Both the position numbers and the translations under genes were made by a program. From the NCBI GenBank assembly GCA_914767715.1, contig OU612067.1, positions 22,478,162 to 22,542,161 on the forward strand: a stretch of 64,000 bases of DNA, given 5' to 3'. The notes under the pieces were generated by a model. The model did not search any database. It worked only from the letters and a program-made list of their open reading frames with translations, and had not been told where the DNA came from. Of this stretch, positions 1 through 11,516 are shown one piece after another. Every line of letters starts with the position of its first letter. Within the stretch, counting starts at the first letter, position 1. This stretch comes from Membranipora membranacea (taxonomy: Eukaryota; Bryozoa; Gymnolaemata; Cheilostomatida; Membraniporidae).

Positions 1-335
1 TAATAGCATCTTATCATTTACTCTTGATAAGTTCAACCGGTATGTATGGGCCTTATTAAGAGCGAAGAATCAGTAAGTCTAGTTTGCTACTGCCATCGTT
101 CTGCACTCTGCAGTTTCAACTGATTGACCCTCATATTAATATCTTAATACAATAAGATGAGAGACTGATAACCTCTTCGCAAAACTCGAATAGAGTATAC
201 CTTAAACTGATTGTAGGTGCTGCGGGTAGTTTGGTTTTATGTTTGAATTAAGATTGGTTCTTGATGCCCTACATTTAGTTGCCTCTCATAGGGCAAAGCA
301 CAGTACAAACTAGTGATATCACAGTAGGACCATTG

Positions 336-391
336 CCCCGGCTGGGGGGGAGGGGGTCGGACGGTGGGCAAGAGTCTTGGGGGCTCAGACT
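336..391 (+). mobile_element. 56-bp G-rich micro-element with 7-bp target duplication
   Basis: The insertion is flanked on both sides by ACCATTG (329-335 and 392-398). The duplicated locus has one ACCATTG at 48,404-48,410 with nothing inserted, which gives a natural empty site. Related 45-60 bp stretches with a poly-G core and a GGGGGCTCAGACT-like end occur at 34,981-35,037, 36,150-36,195 (opposite strand) and 52,199-52,251. Confidence 0.75.
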
Positions 392-720
392 ACCATTGAG
401 TATAAGCAATAGCAAAATATCAAATATGGCTACATGTTATTAATTCCCTTCCTGTGTGTAACTTTTGATGGATCTACAATTCCACATATTGAGAGAGCAC
501 TGGACTTCTCTATAATAAGTTGACTTGTAGCTCCATCCTCCTGTCCTATCTCGATAATCTCACTAATCTATGTATTGTATTTGTTTACCTCAGCCACGAC
601 TTGATGGGCGTTTTCCTCACCAACGTCAACGAGTTAGCAAAGCACAGTGTGAACTTGTGAACCCAAAGAAGACCAAGAAGAAGAAATATGTCAACTCTGG
701 TAAGATTTCGGCATCCATAT

Positions 721-871
721 TAGTCTACGTGCTTAGACGGCTCTGTTGCGAGTTAGTGGCATTACATTATCATCCACCCAATTGCCCTCAAGAGTTGTCC
801 GCTCCTTGTTTTGCGTGGTTGATAATGTAATGCCACTAACTTGCAACAGAGCCCTCTGAGCACTTAGACTA
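721..871. mobile_element. Palindromic MITE, TAGTCTA termini, 9-bp TSD (copy 1)
   Basis: Two inverted arms of roughly 55-60 bp start TAGTCTACGTGCT and end AGCACTTAGACTA. The 9-bp target duplication CATCCATAT lies on each side (712-720, 872-880). The same insertion is in the duplicated locus at 48,745-48,895, and a third copy is at 62,685-62,821. A 9-bp duplication is typical of Mutator-like elements. No coding capacity. Confidence 0.82.
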
Positions 872-1243
872 CATCCATATAGTCATGTCTGTTTAAGATT
901 GTAGCTGATCATTATGCAGGCTTAAGAATTAAATATTATTCAAGTAGGTTGTATAGAATTTGTAGAACTGCTGACCTGATGCTGTCAGTTTGGTGTTGAT
1001 TTTCATACACGCCTGCAGACAATGTCCCCTCTTGCTCGCTATTTTCCCACGTTTACCCGGGATAAAATTTTAAAATGATTGCAAAGTCTTCTTCCGGTTC
1101 AACCATCTACTCGGTTTGACTTTGACACAACAAGATGACACAAAAATGCCCATTCGATGTAAATCTTACATAATACGTTTGATATGGAGTATGGACCTTA
1201 CTGTCTATTACCGAGTATGGGCCTTACTGAATATTACCATCAG

Positions 1244-1312
1244 ACCGCTGTATCCTCAATAATAAGATATCATGTTCATGTCATTGAGGATGCAGCAACC
1301 TGACGGTAGTAT
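1244..1312. repeat. Imperfect inverted repeat in copine-like intron
   Basis: Arms around TGTATCCTCAAT and its complement flank a short centre. The counterpart at about 49,263-49,334 in the intact copine gene is a better palindrome centred on ATGGACATATTATGTCCAT. Confidence 0.5.
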
Positions 1313-2408
1313 TATAGATATTGAACTAACACTGGTTGTGTAACATTGAGAGAGTTTTTGATATTTGTCAGTGAAAATTTCATCACCAACCGCTATTTTC
1401 TCTTCCATTCTGCTTGTAGATACATGTAGACCATGCCAGGGTAGAGAAAAGTTACACATTTTTAGACTACATACAATCTGGGTAAGATAATCATACTACT
1501 GGCTCCATCTCAACATCAAATATATAATCATTGTGGTGTACCCAAAGACCAAAACATGTTATAGTCAGGCAGTAACTTATGATAAAGTTGTGTCAGATTT
1601 GCATGGTAAAAATATGCTCTACTTGACATGAATTACTGATGGTGGAAAAAGTGCCTCCCATAAGGGAAGGTAACTCTCATTCTCTGCATTATGAGGTCAC
1701 TATGATCAGGATATGCAATACAAGAGTGGATGATCATTTTACATAATTTGTTATAAAATGCGTTGTTATATGGAGATTTGTGATAATCCATCATATGTGT
1801 TAAACAAGTTGGAGTTATGCACTCAGTTGCAATTTTTTCTGTTGCTCAAACCTGAGGGTCTGTTTTACCAAGAATTTTTACACGTGTTATTCACACAAGC
1901 TTGTTTTCGGATACACGGGCTTGTCAATCAAGAAACCAAATTATACCTAGGGTGGTAAGGTAACCCTCCTGTCTTCTGTACAATAGATGAGAAGATATTT
2001 TTTCATATCTATGTGGTCATCGCAATTAAATGTCATCTTTCTTACCTACAAAATAATTGTGGCGAATATTATGTCATATTTTTCAAAAGGCTCCAAAGGA
2101 GCTCAAAACGCTGAAGTTTCATTATAACCGTTGAGCTTTGCTTTGAAGTTATGAGTCGGCTTTGATATAATCGCCCTCCCGTATATAATAAATAGAGAAT
2201 TCGCAAACTCTTGAAGTTGTCCTCTCCCAACATATGAAATCTTCATGTTTTACGTTGTTTGTCACTTTGGACACCATCTTGATTCGGAGTAGCATCCTCC
2301 TGACAATGGGAAAGGCGACCTCATACGGATGGTTTCCCGGAATCAAGAATTTGTTGCTTTTTGAATCCTGTGACATCCCTGGGGAGATTTCGAAACCTCT
2401 CTGCTTAA

Positions 2409-2690
<282 letters not shown>

Positions 2691-3208
2691 TGACTAGCTG
2701 CTTGGGAGTGATATCCCTTCTGTTTCATCCCACCCGATCTTGTGTTATTTTTATTTTATGAGTTGGATAGCTGGTTGGTCAACCATCTAGCTGACTGATG
2801 TTGATATCCCCTCAAAAACTCAACACCCGTCGCACTTTGGAAACCACAGGTTTTTAAAGAGTTGTTTTAGCTTGCTCGTGTTGCTAACAGTGGCTTTCTG
2901 TTAGGGGTTGATAAAGAAATGCTGATAACAACAACCCTGGCAAAGTTTATGCACTATGACTAGAATTATCCAATCAACCACCTGAAAAAGTGACATACTA
3001 TTATTGAGTGTAAATCATATACTTAATAATAATTATTATTAAGTCTATGGTGTAAATATGTCACGTTGATGTGAAGTGGCCCTCATTTTAAGCTCAACAT
3101 CATTAATGACCATGACTATAATTCTATCCCTCTCTGATTGACTCGGAGTTGTCTGTCTATGGAAGACGAGCAATGACAAACAATTATTTTTATTTTTCCC
3201 GAGAAAAA

Positions 3209-3244
3209 ATGTTGGTTGTGATCTCACCGAGTGAACTATAACCA
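3209..3244. repeat. 33-bp repeat, left partner of an outer inverted pair
   Basis: A 33-base stretch starting ATGTTGGTTGTGATCTC recurs as its exact reverse complement at 5,085-5,117. The pair brackets the mobile-element cluster between 3.2 and 5.1 kb. On the right it starts exactly where the BEL/Pao reading frame is lost. Confidence 0.7.
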
Positions 3245-3331
3245 TGGGCCCCTGGGACTTACATGTATTTACTTTGCCAATGTCCAGTATCGACCACTGG
3301 ACATTGGCAAAGTAAAGACATTAAGCCCATG
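3244..3331. mobile_element. Small palindromic MITE (copy 1)
   Basis: The core is a perfect inverted repeat: ACTTTGCCAATGTCCAGT, a 7-nt loop, then its complement. The outer ends carry GGGCCC and CCCATG. A relative with the same CTGGACATTGGCAAAGT arm and GGGGCCCATG end is at 41,731-41,844. Confidence 0.7.
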
Positions 3332-4307
3332 TGTATTGGTATGCACCAATCGTGGTCATAATTAATGACACATTTTGATTATTATTAAAAACACACACAC
3401 TACAACATGATTAATAATGCCAGCTTTTAATACTTTAGCTATCTATTGTTACAAACATCATTATACCAGCTTATGTGCTGATACTTGTACTGCAACATTA
3501 TTTTGTACCATCTTAGACTTGCACCGTCAACAAGCAAGTTCAAATTTTGTGATCGCTAGTCTCATCTCAGCTAATATGAGACAATTTTATCCATATACGA
3601 CTCGATCTGTTTTATGAGATTCTAAGCACTTTATATCAAGATCTCAATACTCTGCGCTGTATCTATGTGACACACATGCACCTATTTATCTGTATACTAA
3701 CTATCAGACACTATTATTGGATGGAATAAACCCTATATCCGGCATCAATTTTGGTACTGTATTGGGATGGCTTCGAGAAATAGTAGCAATAATAATTTGA
3801 TACCAGTGGATGCGATAAAGCAATGCTTTCTACACTTTATAAAAATGCCATTTGTCATCAATGAAATATAGATTATCCCATGCAGTAATTTAATACAAGA
3901 GCTTCGCTGTTGTTATTCCACACCAAATATGAACTGAAAATACAATATTGTTTTAACTTACATGTGTGTCACATAGATACAGCGCAGAGTATTGAGATCT
4001 TGATATAAAGTGCTTAGAATCTCATAAAACAGATCGAGTCGTATATGGATAAAATTGTCTCATATTAGCTGAGATGAGACTAGCGATCACAAAATTTGAA
4101 CTTGCTTGTTGACGGTGCAAGTCTAAGATGGTACAAAATAATGTTGCAGTACAAGTATCAGCACATAAGCTGGTATAATGATGTTTGTAACAATAGATAG
4201 CTAAAGTATTAAAAGCTGGCATTATTAATCATGTTGTAGTGTGTGTGTTTTTAATAATAATCAAAATGTGTCATTAATTATGACCACGATTGGTGCATAC
4301 CAATACA
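3332..4307. mobile_element. 976-bp fold-back element with two identical ~347-bp arms
   Basis: The left arm (about 3,332-3,678) and right arm (about 3,961-4,307) are reverse complements with no mismatch noticed. They even encode the same 66-residue open frame in opposite directions, which is a shadow of the symmetry and not a gene. The loop is about 282 bp of AT-rich non-coding DNA. The element abuts the small MITE on its left. It could be a non-autonomous fold-back transposon or a recent inverted duplication. Without an empty site the class cannot be set. Confidence 0.82.
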
Positions 4308-4565
4308 TCGGAGGGGTGGGGGTTTGACAAATGATTCAAAGAAATTTGTCAAAACAGAAAGTGTAATAATACAATGATGCGAGATAAATAATACAGATAA
4401 AACTACGAGATAAATCTAGTTCTATAGTCAACCACCGTTTCCCAGTTTATGTATGGTTGATCCACCAACCACCCCCAACCAGTCAGTCAGGATTCAGGCC
4501 AGACCAGGGACTCCCACCCAGACTACACGGCCGAGAGCAGGACACAAACATAGCACATAAGGTTT

Positions 4566-5087
4566 CTACCCACTTACCGTTGTCAGAAGGGCCAACCTAT
4601 GAACACTCCGCATTATTATAGTGTCTTTACACCCATGATATTCGACTAGCTTGCTACCCACCTTAAAATTCTTGTAGGCTAATGCTACCTTCCTGACCCT
4701 ACCATCGTCACTTGGATAAACCTCATGTACACGAGCGATCTTGTATTGGTTTTTGAGCTGATTTGAATCGATAACAACTACTATGTCACCTACCTGGAGG
4801 TTCTGCTGCGGTTTGTGCCACTTCTGTTGATACATGAGTGTAGGAGCGTATAGTTCTGTCCACTTCTTCCAGAAGTCCTCAGAGACAGCAGCTACCAGTG
4901 CGAGACGACTTTTGAGTGAGTTGTCTGAGCTCCACTGTCCAGGGTTCTTGGCGAAGGGTCTTCCGATGAGTTGACAGTTGGGTGTGAGTATACTGATGTC
5001 GGAGTCTGTACCAGGGAGTATTCCGAGAGGGCGTTCATTCAGAGTATTCGCTGCTTCTGTGCACACAGTCTGGAATGTATTGGATTA
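4566..5087 (-). pseudogene. BEL/Pao retrotransposon remnant (polyprotein C-terminus)
   Basis: The minus strand encodes about 166 residues with features of the C-terminal end of a BEL/Pao polyprotein (the DUF5641 region after integrase): an RPLG motif near the start, then FWKKW, QQKWHKP, a GDIVVV turn and an SVHRLALL tail before the stop. The natural C-terminus is present. Upstream the frame meets a stop at about 5,087, exactly at the 33-bp repeat, so integrase core, protease, RT and gag are missing. No LTR pair was found. Confidence 0.82.
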
Positions 5088-5117
5088 TAGTTCACTCGGT
5101 GAGATCACAACCAACAT
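5085..5117. repeat. 33-bp repeat, right partner of the outer inverted pair
   Basis: This is the reverse complement of 3,209-3,241. The two copies are about 1.85 kb apart. Confidence 0.7.
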
Positions 5118-6036
5118 AGGCTGTCAACAATGAAGGGAGTTCTTTGCTGTCAATATTTATTTATTAAGCCTGAGCAGGATAAGCTAGGAAGATGAGGAGC
5201 TGGGAGTTCTATGGAATATGCAAACCAAGTATGAGTATGATACTATATGGCTATCTATATGTGCTTGAAAGTAATGATCTGATCTGACGATTGCAATGAA
5301 CTCCTTAATAATGTAAGTACATGGGAGGTGCAAATCACCAATCCTCATGTGGACATGAAAAAATCCATTATGTGATGTGAGAAGTCAGTAACAATTGTAA
5401 CTACAGTAAATGCACCGGACTTAGTCACATACATGTGACCAACCTTGGTGTTTTGTATTGGCCATATCAAGGATTAACCTGTTACTCCTTATTCATATGT
5501 ATGTGACTACACACATAGATTACATGATGATGATGATCAGAGTGAGTCACTGGAGCGATGATAATATTCAATATTGTGATTGACAATGATATTTATCCAC
5601 CGGACTCTTGCAGAAGGTCACCTCCTTTGGAGCATAACTATATGTATTCTTATTTTGGTGGTGATGTGTCACTGCCACTGTCTGATTTCTTTCTTTGTAA
5701 CCAAACGGCACCTTTTTCTCATCTAACCTACAAATCTACCTACGTTGAGATATTGACAACCTGCATTACCAGACGTCATCACTCTAATCTGCTTATCATC
5801 TGCCTCATGCTCTCCCCGAAAAGCGCGTCAGAGTATCCTAAAGTAAGTTAGAGTGCCCTGAAGCCATCAGCATGCGCCCCAACCATTAGCTACTCTGGCT
5901 GGCTAACCAACATGAACTTGATCAGCTTACATCATGATCTCGATTATCAACAGCTAATTGCTTGTTCGTAACCAAACTTTGCGTGAAACACAAGCATAAA
6001 AATTTAATAGACAGTTTTGTTATGTGAATCTTTCAG
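5118..6036. other. Non-coding stretch between BEL/Pao remnant and candidate exons
   Basis: AT-rich DNA. A 97-codon open frame at 5,558-5,851 has no recognisable motif, and I do not call it a gene. Confidence 0.4.
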
Positions 6037-6163
6037 GTGGAACTTAGGACTTGTAAAGATGGTAATGGTAATGACTGCCCGGGTTTCCAGTCGACAGATG
6101 ACATCTCTCAATACTATCATTGCCTCCATGAGGCCGCTGCTCTCTCATCAGCAGCAGACAATG
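6037..6163 (+). CDS. Candidate exon, unknown protein
   Basis: A possible internal exon lies between a good acceptor (TTTCAG) and donor (ATG|GTAACA). It encodes about 42 residues with cysteines, a DGNGND turn and the segment YYHCLHEAAALSSAA. The composition is protein-like and codon use is balanced, but I do not recognise the family. It cannot splice directly to the candidate exon at 6,740: either donor choice (phase 1 or 2) gives an immediate stop, so another exon would be needed between them. Confidence 0.35.
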
Positions 6164-6469
6164 GTAACAGGTTGTTTTACTTATTTAGTTTTCATGATTG
6201 TTATCATACAAATTTGCAAAGCGTGTATAGGTGTAGGCTTGATGTCATCATGGATTGGATTAATACGAAAATCCTACAAATCAAACATTTATCTGTAAAG
6301 TGACCTCAGAGTGAATACAAGGAGTATGTGAAATCTATCCTGTTAGCTGGTCAATCACTTTTCCTGTCATTGCTACAGTTCAAACTCTCACACCCGCTCA
6401 TCCTCGCTGTCGCATTGGTTAACTTGATTTTTTGTATATAGGCATAGCTGTTAAATCCATATTCTCGAC

Positions 6470-6531
6470 AGCATGGTGTAGTGGTTAGAATTTGAGAGTT
6501 GCAGGTTCGAATCCCAGTCACTACTCATGCT
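6470..6531 (+). mobile_element. tRNA-derived SINE-like head
   Basis: Pol III boxes are visible: box A TGGTGTAGTGGTTAGAA and box B GGTTCGAATCCC. Ends AGCATG and CATGCT can pair as an acceptor stem. At about 62 nt it is too short for a normal tRNA, and the anticodon arm seems to be missing. It is followed by about 110 bp of non-tRNA sequence ending in a poly-C run, as in a SINE. Confidence 0.55.
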
Positions 6532-6739
6532 GCTAAAGGAGGTGAGCTCTCTGGGCAATAGCCTAGCTTGCCCACCCTAACTTTGTACAAGTGTGCGCTG
6601 ACTAAATGAGTTGTATCATTGATCTTATGTAAGCATATTCTCATTGCCCCCCCCCCCCCGCGAAAGGGGCAATGAATTGCAAATAAAGTGAATATTATAT
6701 ATTTGACAGCTCTTATTTTCACACATATGTGTCTCACAG

Positions 6740-6976
6740 CTGAAGACTAGATTAGATTTTATTTATAACAAGCGAAATGATTATAAAAACTTGAAAACTG
6801 TTGAAGAGGCTGAATATTATGCAGATTTATTACATGAAAAGCGATACCCCACTCCCCAACATGACAATCTCGATAAGAGCTTTAGTCTGCTTATACTCTG
6901 TATGAGACATTTAAGAACATCTCACCCACCAGAATCAGACTATGCACAGTCCAACACATTGTCAAGACCCCAATAA
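6740..6976 (+). CDS. Candidate terminal exon, unknown protein
   Basis: After an acceptor (TCTCACAG) an open frame of about 78 residues runs to TAA. It begins LKTRLDFIYNKRNDY and continues with EEAEYYADLLHEKRYPTP, a charged helix-rich stretch that looks like real protein. The frame is also open back to an earlier acceptor near 6,710. It may be the last exon of the gene represented at 6,037. No family was recognised. A further open stretch after an acceptor at about 7,189 ends in TGA at about 7,326 and is less convincing. Confidence 0.35.
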   Translation: MKTRLDFIYNKRNDYKNLKTVEEAEYYADLLHEKRYPTPQHDNLDKSFSLLILCMRHLRTSHPPESDYAQSNTLSRPQ

Positions 6977-7326
6977 GAGGCACATGGTGTCTGAATCTCC
7001 CTGCTTAGTTCATTGTTTAGTTCTTTGTTCTTATCTCAATTATCTTTCTTTGAAAAAATACATTCGCGTATGTCAACAGTCTAATCAATCAACTTTTCCT
7101 GTGGTTTTTTATCATCGTATTTCTTGAATACCTCCCTACCCTCATTTAGCTGTCTGTAATCTAATATCAATTAGTTTTCTTTCAACAGAAACCTGCTAAA
7201 ATAACTGAAACTACAGCAAGGAGAAACCCTTCCATCCATGCAAGCTCTTACCCTGCTGCCTCTTGTCCAGCAGCACCAATAAACACCAAACAGGAACAGA
7301 AAGCAACCAGAGAATTAATCAGCTGA

Positions 7327-9296
7327 AGAAAGAGAACTCGTAACAAATTTCCACAGCAGCAATCAATGTTTGCAGAGGGTAAGGATACTGAACTGATAAT
7401 ATTATATGGGAGACTAATTTGTGGGCTCAAACTTTGCTTGGGTCACTGGAATTGAAATTCCATTTTCATTACCCTAACCGAACCAGTGTTGGGTTAGGTC
7501 AGGGTTTCAATTATGGAATGACATTTCCAGCAACCCAAGAAAACTATGAATTGAGCAATCAAACTAGTATGTACTGTATACTCTCTGAAGCCTTATCATA
7601 ATTCTTACTTTGCGATGTTTTATTATCAGGGTACAATGTGGTGTGTAGTGGTGAAATAGTTCGACAGTGATTATTCAAGGTTTCAAGAAGTATGATATAC
7701 ACTTATTTGAAGCATATTATACTGTTCTTTGAACCTGGAGCAAACAGGCCCACAAAAACAGCTGGAGAACAAGTTTATCAAAAGGTTTGAGCAAGACAAA
7801 GCAGGTTAGTAATAGTACGATGAGTGTGCAATGATTGCGTATTGAAGCACCTTTTGAAAATAGAAACAATTCTTAGCCCTGATGTAACCATGCTATAACC
7901 ATACCACTCCTGTTTTTACACTATTCAGTCAATTCATTAGGACTTGGCAAAAGTCAAAACTTGGGAATTTGTCTTTGGTACTAGTACTACCCCTTTATCA
8001 TTTACAGATAAAATCTTGGGGACTGGAGCCTTCAGGTAATCTCTAAACACATAGCTAATCATAGAGATACTTACGTTTGTTTGCGATATTAATTAATTAT
8101 ATTAGCAAACTCAATCAGGGTGCTTGGTCACTGGGTGCAGGCCCCAGAGAACTGAGAAAAAGGTTCATTGCGTAAGGCAGCCCTCGCTCCCTGTATTGAT
8201 ATGCCTAATCCTGCATATGGTCCAAAGATTGTCATTCTGTGAGAGTGTCATGAAATGGGGACAGACTTGGGGTTTTTATTGTGAGAAGAGTAATGTATTG
8301 GGATTATTTTTCCACATTTTATTTTGGAAAATGACCACTGTGTGGAAGTTAACCTGATGTTGAACAGTGATGGTGAACTGAGGGTAATTTATCAATAGCG
8401 TGTAAATAGACTGTATTTACCTGTACTGTAACAATGTTTGTATGTGCCTCCATTTCAAAAAGTTCACAAATCAACAACCAGATTTATGAAACCTAAATTT
8501 GTTACAGTTAGAAAACACAGCAAGAACTCAATACTGTACTGTACTTATCTAAAGCACCGTCAAGCTTGGAGTTTCTGTGTCTGAAATTTGCCATTGTTCA
8601 GCCAAAATTAACCATGTGAAGTGTGATTTATACCCAAAAATAAACATCATATAATCCAGGAAAATTCATGATTTCATGAGTTTTATCACGTCGCATGTAT
8701 TTATTGTTTCAGGCAGCACGGAAAAAGACATTGGAATGTGATTGCTGGTGATTGCGGTCCCTAAAGAATGTTACCTGCACCTTTGCATTTTCACTAACAG
8801 GCCTTGTCCATGAAGGGTGCATCTATTTTCTGAGCGTATGTCACACTCAGCCAATGTTTGTTTTGGATAAAATAAGTTCTAACAAAAACAATTATTAGAT
8901 GGTACTGCAATAAAATTTATATACAGAAGTTCATCAATATTGGTTCCTTGTCTACTATTTATGGCCATGTTTGTGGGTAGTAATTATACAAGGCCTTCAG
9001 TATAAGGCATACAATCTGACTACAATGATGTATATCGATCAATTGTTTTTGTTAGGTTTTCACAACTGACTGACCCATGGAAAGACATGTGACAGCATGG
9101 AAAGACATGCTGCCAAGCTGGAAAGACAGCTAAACCTACTACAAGGGGTCCCAGCAATGGGCCATGTAAGGCCAATAACCCTAACACGTACGCTGTGTTT
9201 CATAGGGTGGCAATGGTGGAATGGAATGTGCTGTGGGATGAGAGAACACAACTCCAAGTAGTGAATTAGCGCCATTGACCCATTCTCTTTTGGGGA
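7327..9296. other. Non-coding interval
   Basis: About 2 kb with only short chance open frames. No exon with good splice signals and protein-like content was seen. Confidence 0.4.
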
Positions 9297-9391
9297 TGGT
9301 GAGATGGCGCAATCAGTTAGCGCGCTTGCTATTCACTGCCAGGCGATTAGTGCCGCAGGAGTTGTGGGTTCGAGCCCCACTGGGGGAGCTT
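9297..9391 (+). mobile_element. tRNA-like element, probable SINE head
   Basis: Box A (TGGCGCAATCAGTTAGCGCG) and box B (GGTTCGAGCCCC) are present, with a perfect T-arm stem GTGGG/CCCAC. The spacing resembles a long-variable-arm tRNA, but the ends do not pair as an acceptor stem, so a tRNA-derived SINE is likelier than a functional tRNA. The following non-tRNA tail has the run GTTCCCCCAGCACCC. Confidence 0.55.
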
Positions 9392-10356
9392 TCATTGTTG
9401 ATTGTTCCCCCAGCACCCTCGGGTGTATACCTCTCCTGTACCTGTTAATGTAAATTGTTATATCATTGACTACTCATTCAAGTTTCACCTTAAGTTTTAC
9501 TACCTGAAGACATGACAATGGGTCCCTCTCACTTCTTGGATGCACTACCAAGTAGCAAATGGCGCTTTAACTTAACTTGATCTCTTCGATTAAAATGGGG
9601 ATGTAGCGGTATATCCCATGTCTCTGCAAATAGTTGCATGACTATGAGCCTTGAAGAAAAATCTTGTTTTGGCTTTGGATCTCTCATGTTTTTGCTATTT
9701 TGAAGACTGAGTATTATGTATCATATTTCGCAAAAGGTCTCTGTCTGTGCATGTTTTTGCTTCCATCGGCAGCTGGAGATCTCCATTCCTGTAAATTGTA
9801 AATAGTGTCCTGCTATATTTGAATCAAGCACCCTATTCAGTTTGGTAACAGATTGCAGAATAATACACTCTTGTTGAACTGTACTTGGATTGGATTTTCC
9901 AAAAAAAGGGGAGATATGATGGCATCAGATCAGAAAAAAGGGTATGATACACTGTTCCATTGGTCTAGACAAGGGTTGCTATATATGTGATCAAGCCAAA
10001 GGACTGAAATTGACTAATTCCTTGTCGTCACTGCTGAGGTGTGTACTACTCATCAAAAGTCATTGGATTGCACCCGTCAGTGTCCAGTTTAAAATCTTGA
10101 AGGATGTTATGCGGTTGATTTAAATGTCTGCTTGACAAAAGCAAGATGTAATCTGAGAACAACAAAAAGATAAGCCACATATTACACTTCACATTTAAGC
10201 CACACCCACAGCAATTGCATTATTCCGATTGAGTAATACTCATATGACAGTCTATGAATCAGAGTTGTCCCCTCTTTGTGTGTAGACGAGGTGAGACATG
10301 TGAATTATTTTACCTGCAGGTTTACAAAATTTTATATGTCATAGTCCGGGCAAATA

Positions 10357-10434
10357 CCGAAGGCGAGGTATGACACAGAATTTTTTTTCCTGTGTAGAAA
10401 AGAAAAAATTCTTTATGTCATCGTTCGCCTTCCG
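10357..10434. repeat. Imperfect fold-back hairpin
   Basis: Arms starting CCGAAGGCGAGGTATGAC pair with a right arm ending TCGTTCGCCTTCCG around a CTGTGTAG centre. About 30-bp arms with a few mismatches. A short non-autonomous element is likely. Confidence 0.5.
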
Positions 10435-10441
10435 TAGTCTG

Positions 10442-10775
10442 TCCTCAGCTGTGTAACCGGTAAAAGTATCACTGTGTCATGCTGTAAACGAGTGGGTCAA
10501 AAATGGAGGGAGGGGTGAAAGACTTATAACATTAATTAATTTCATCCATGGCTTGATTTACAGATGGTTGGCCCCCAGCATCGCCACTAAGCCACTAATA
10601 TTTTATCGCCGGTGCTTCGTGATGCTTGTGATAAGAAACCTGATTTTTTCTTCTAATCAAACAGCGGTAAAAGTGTCACCATGTCATGTTGTAAACAAGA
10701 AGGGTAAAAAATTGAGGGCAGGGGTGAAAAACTAATAACATTCTTTTAATTCACTCATGTTGTACATGTACTAAT
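10442..10775 (+). repeat. Direct repeat split by a SINE 3' fragment
   Basis: About 110 bp at 10,442-10,555 (ending in GGGAGGGGTGAAAGACTTATAAC and what follows) recurs at about 10,664-10,775. Between them, at about 10,562-10,662, lies the 3' part of the tRNA-headed SINE family also found at 32.5 and 50.6 kb. Confidence 0.5.
10562..10662 (+). mobile_element. 5'-truncated tRNA-headed SINE
   Basis: The sequence from GGTTGGCCCCCAG through GATAAGAAACCTGATTTTTT matches the 3' half of the SINE at 50,625-50,862. The tRNA head is missing, as in 5'-truncated SINE copies. Confidence 0.6.
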
Positions 10776-11005
10776 GCTAGGTCTGCCCTGAATAGAACGT
10801 GATTGTGTCATCTTGTATTTGGGCTGAAGGAAGAATTATGATGAGTACATTTGGAGTATACGTGCTATGCAAAGGAATTGATAAATGCTTGTCAAATTCT
10901 TGCAACACAAAAGTGACGAAAAATGGAATCAAGAATTCCACCCCTTTCCCTGTCTTTCATATCATGGTTGTCAAAAAGATCATTACTATATAATTGTATT
11001 TCAAT
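10680..11005 (+). repeat. Dispersed repeat, copy 1
   Basis: About 325 bp match 51,245-51,575 in the same orientation, including the blocks TGCTAGGTCTGCCCTGAATA and ATATACGTGCTATGCAAAG. Non-coding, unclassified. Confidence 0.65.
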
Positions 11006-11493
11006 GCGTAGGGTAGGTGTAGGGGTTTTCGAGGGTAGGGTACTGTCAATATACCTGCTGCACTTGAGATCTTTCTCTTTTCAGCTAACAATAACAAAAG
11101 CATCAAATCCAACAGGTTCAAGATTTAAGAATATTCGTATCGTAGCTCTCAGCCCACGATGACGAACTACTCATGTTACATATAATACCAACAACCTGCA
11201 TTCTCTGCACAGGCTATTTATATAGATAATATCTCATGGAACATGAGTTCTGTTCCAGATAGGTGTGAGGAACGGAAATAGAAATTATGATAAAGGTGGT
11301 TCCCCGCATATACTTATAAAGTATATGCTGTGAGGAACGGAAAAGGAAAGGGGGTAAGGGAAGTTACTCTGAATAACTTCAAGTTCCAACACGTAATTTA
11401 GTGAATTTAGTTATCTTTGTGTATTCAATTTGGAGTTGTTTGCTCCTTCTATAAAATCTATGAATGAATATCTCGATGACGTAATTCAGGTTC

Positions 11494-11516
11494 TGTGTGT
11501 GTGTGTGTGTGTGTGT
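11494..11516. repeat. (TG)n microsatellite
   Basis: Uninterrupted TG dinucleotide run of about 11 units. Confidence 0.9.

Noticed and set aside
3417-4222. Two identical 66-residue open frames facing each other
   Set aside because: They arise from the perfect inverted arms. There is no motif and no start context.
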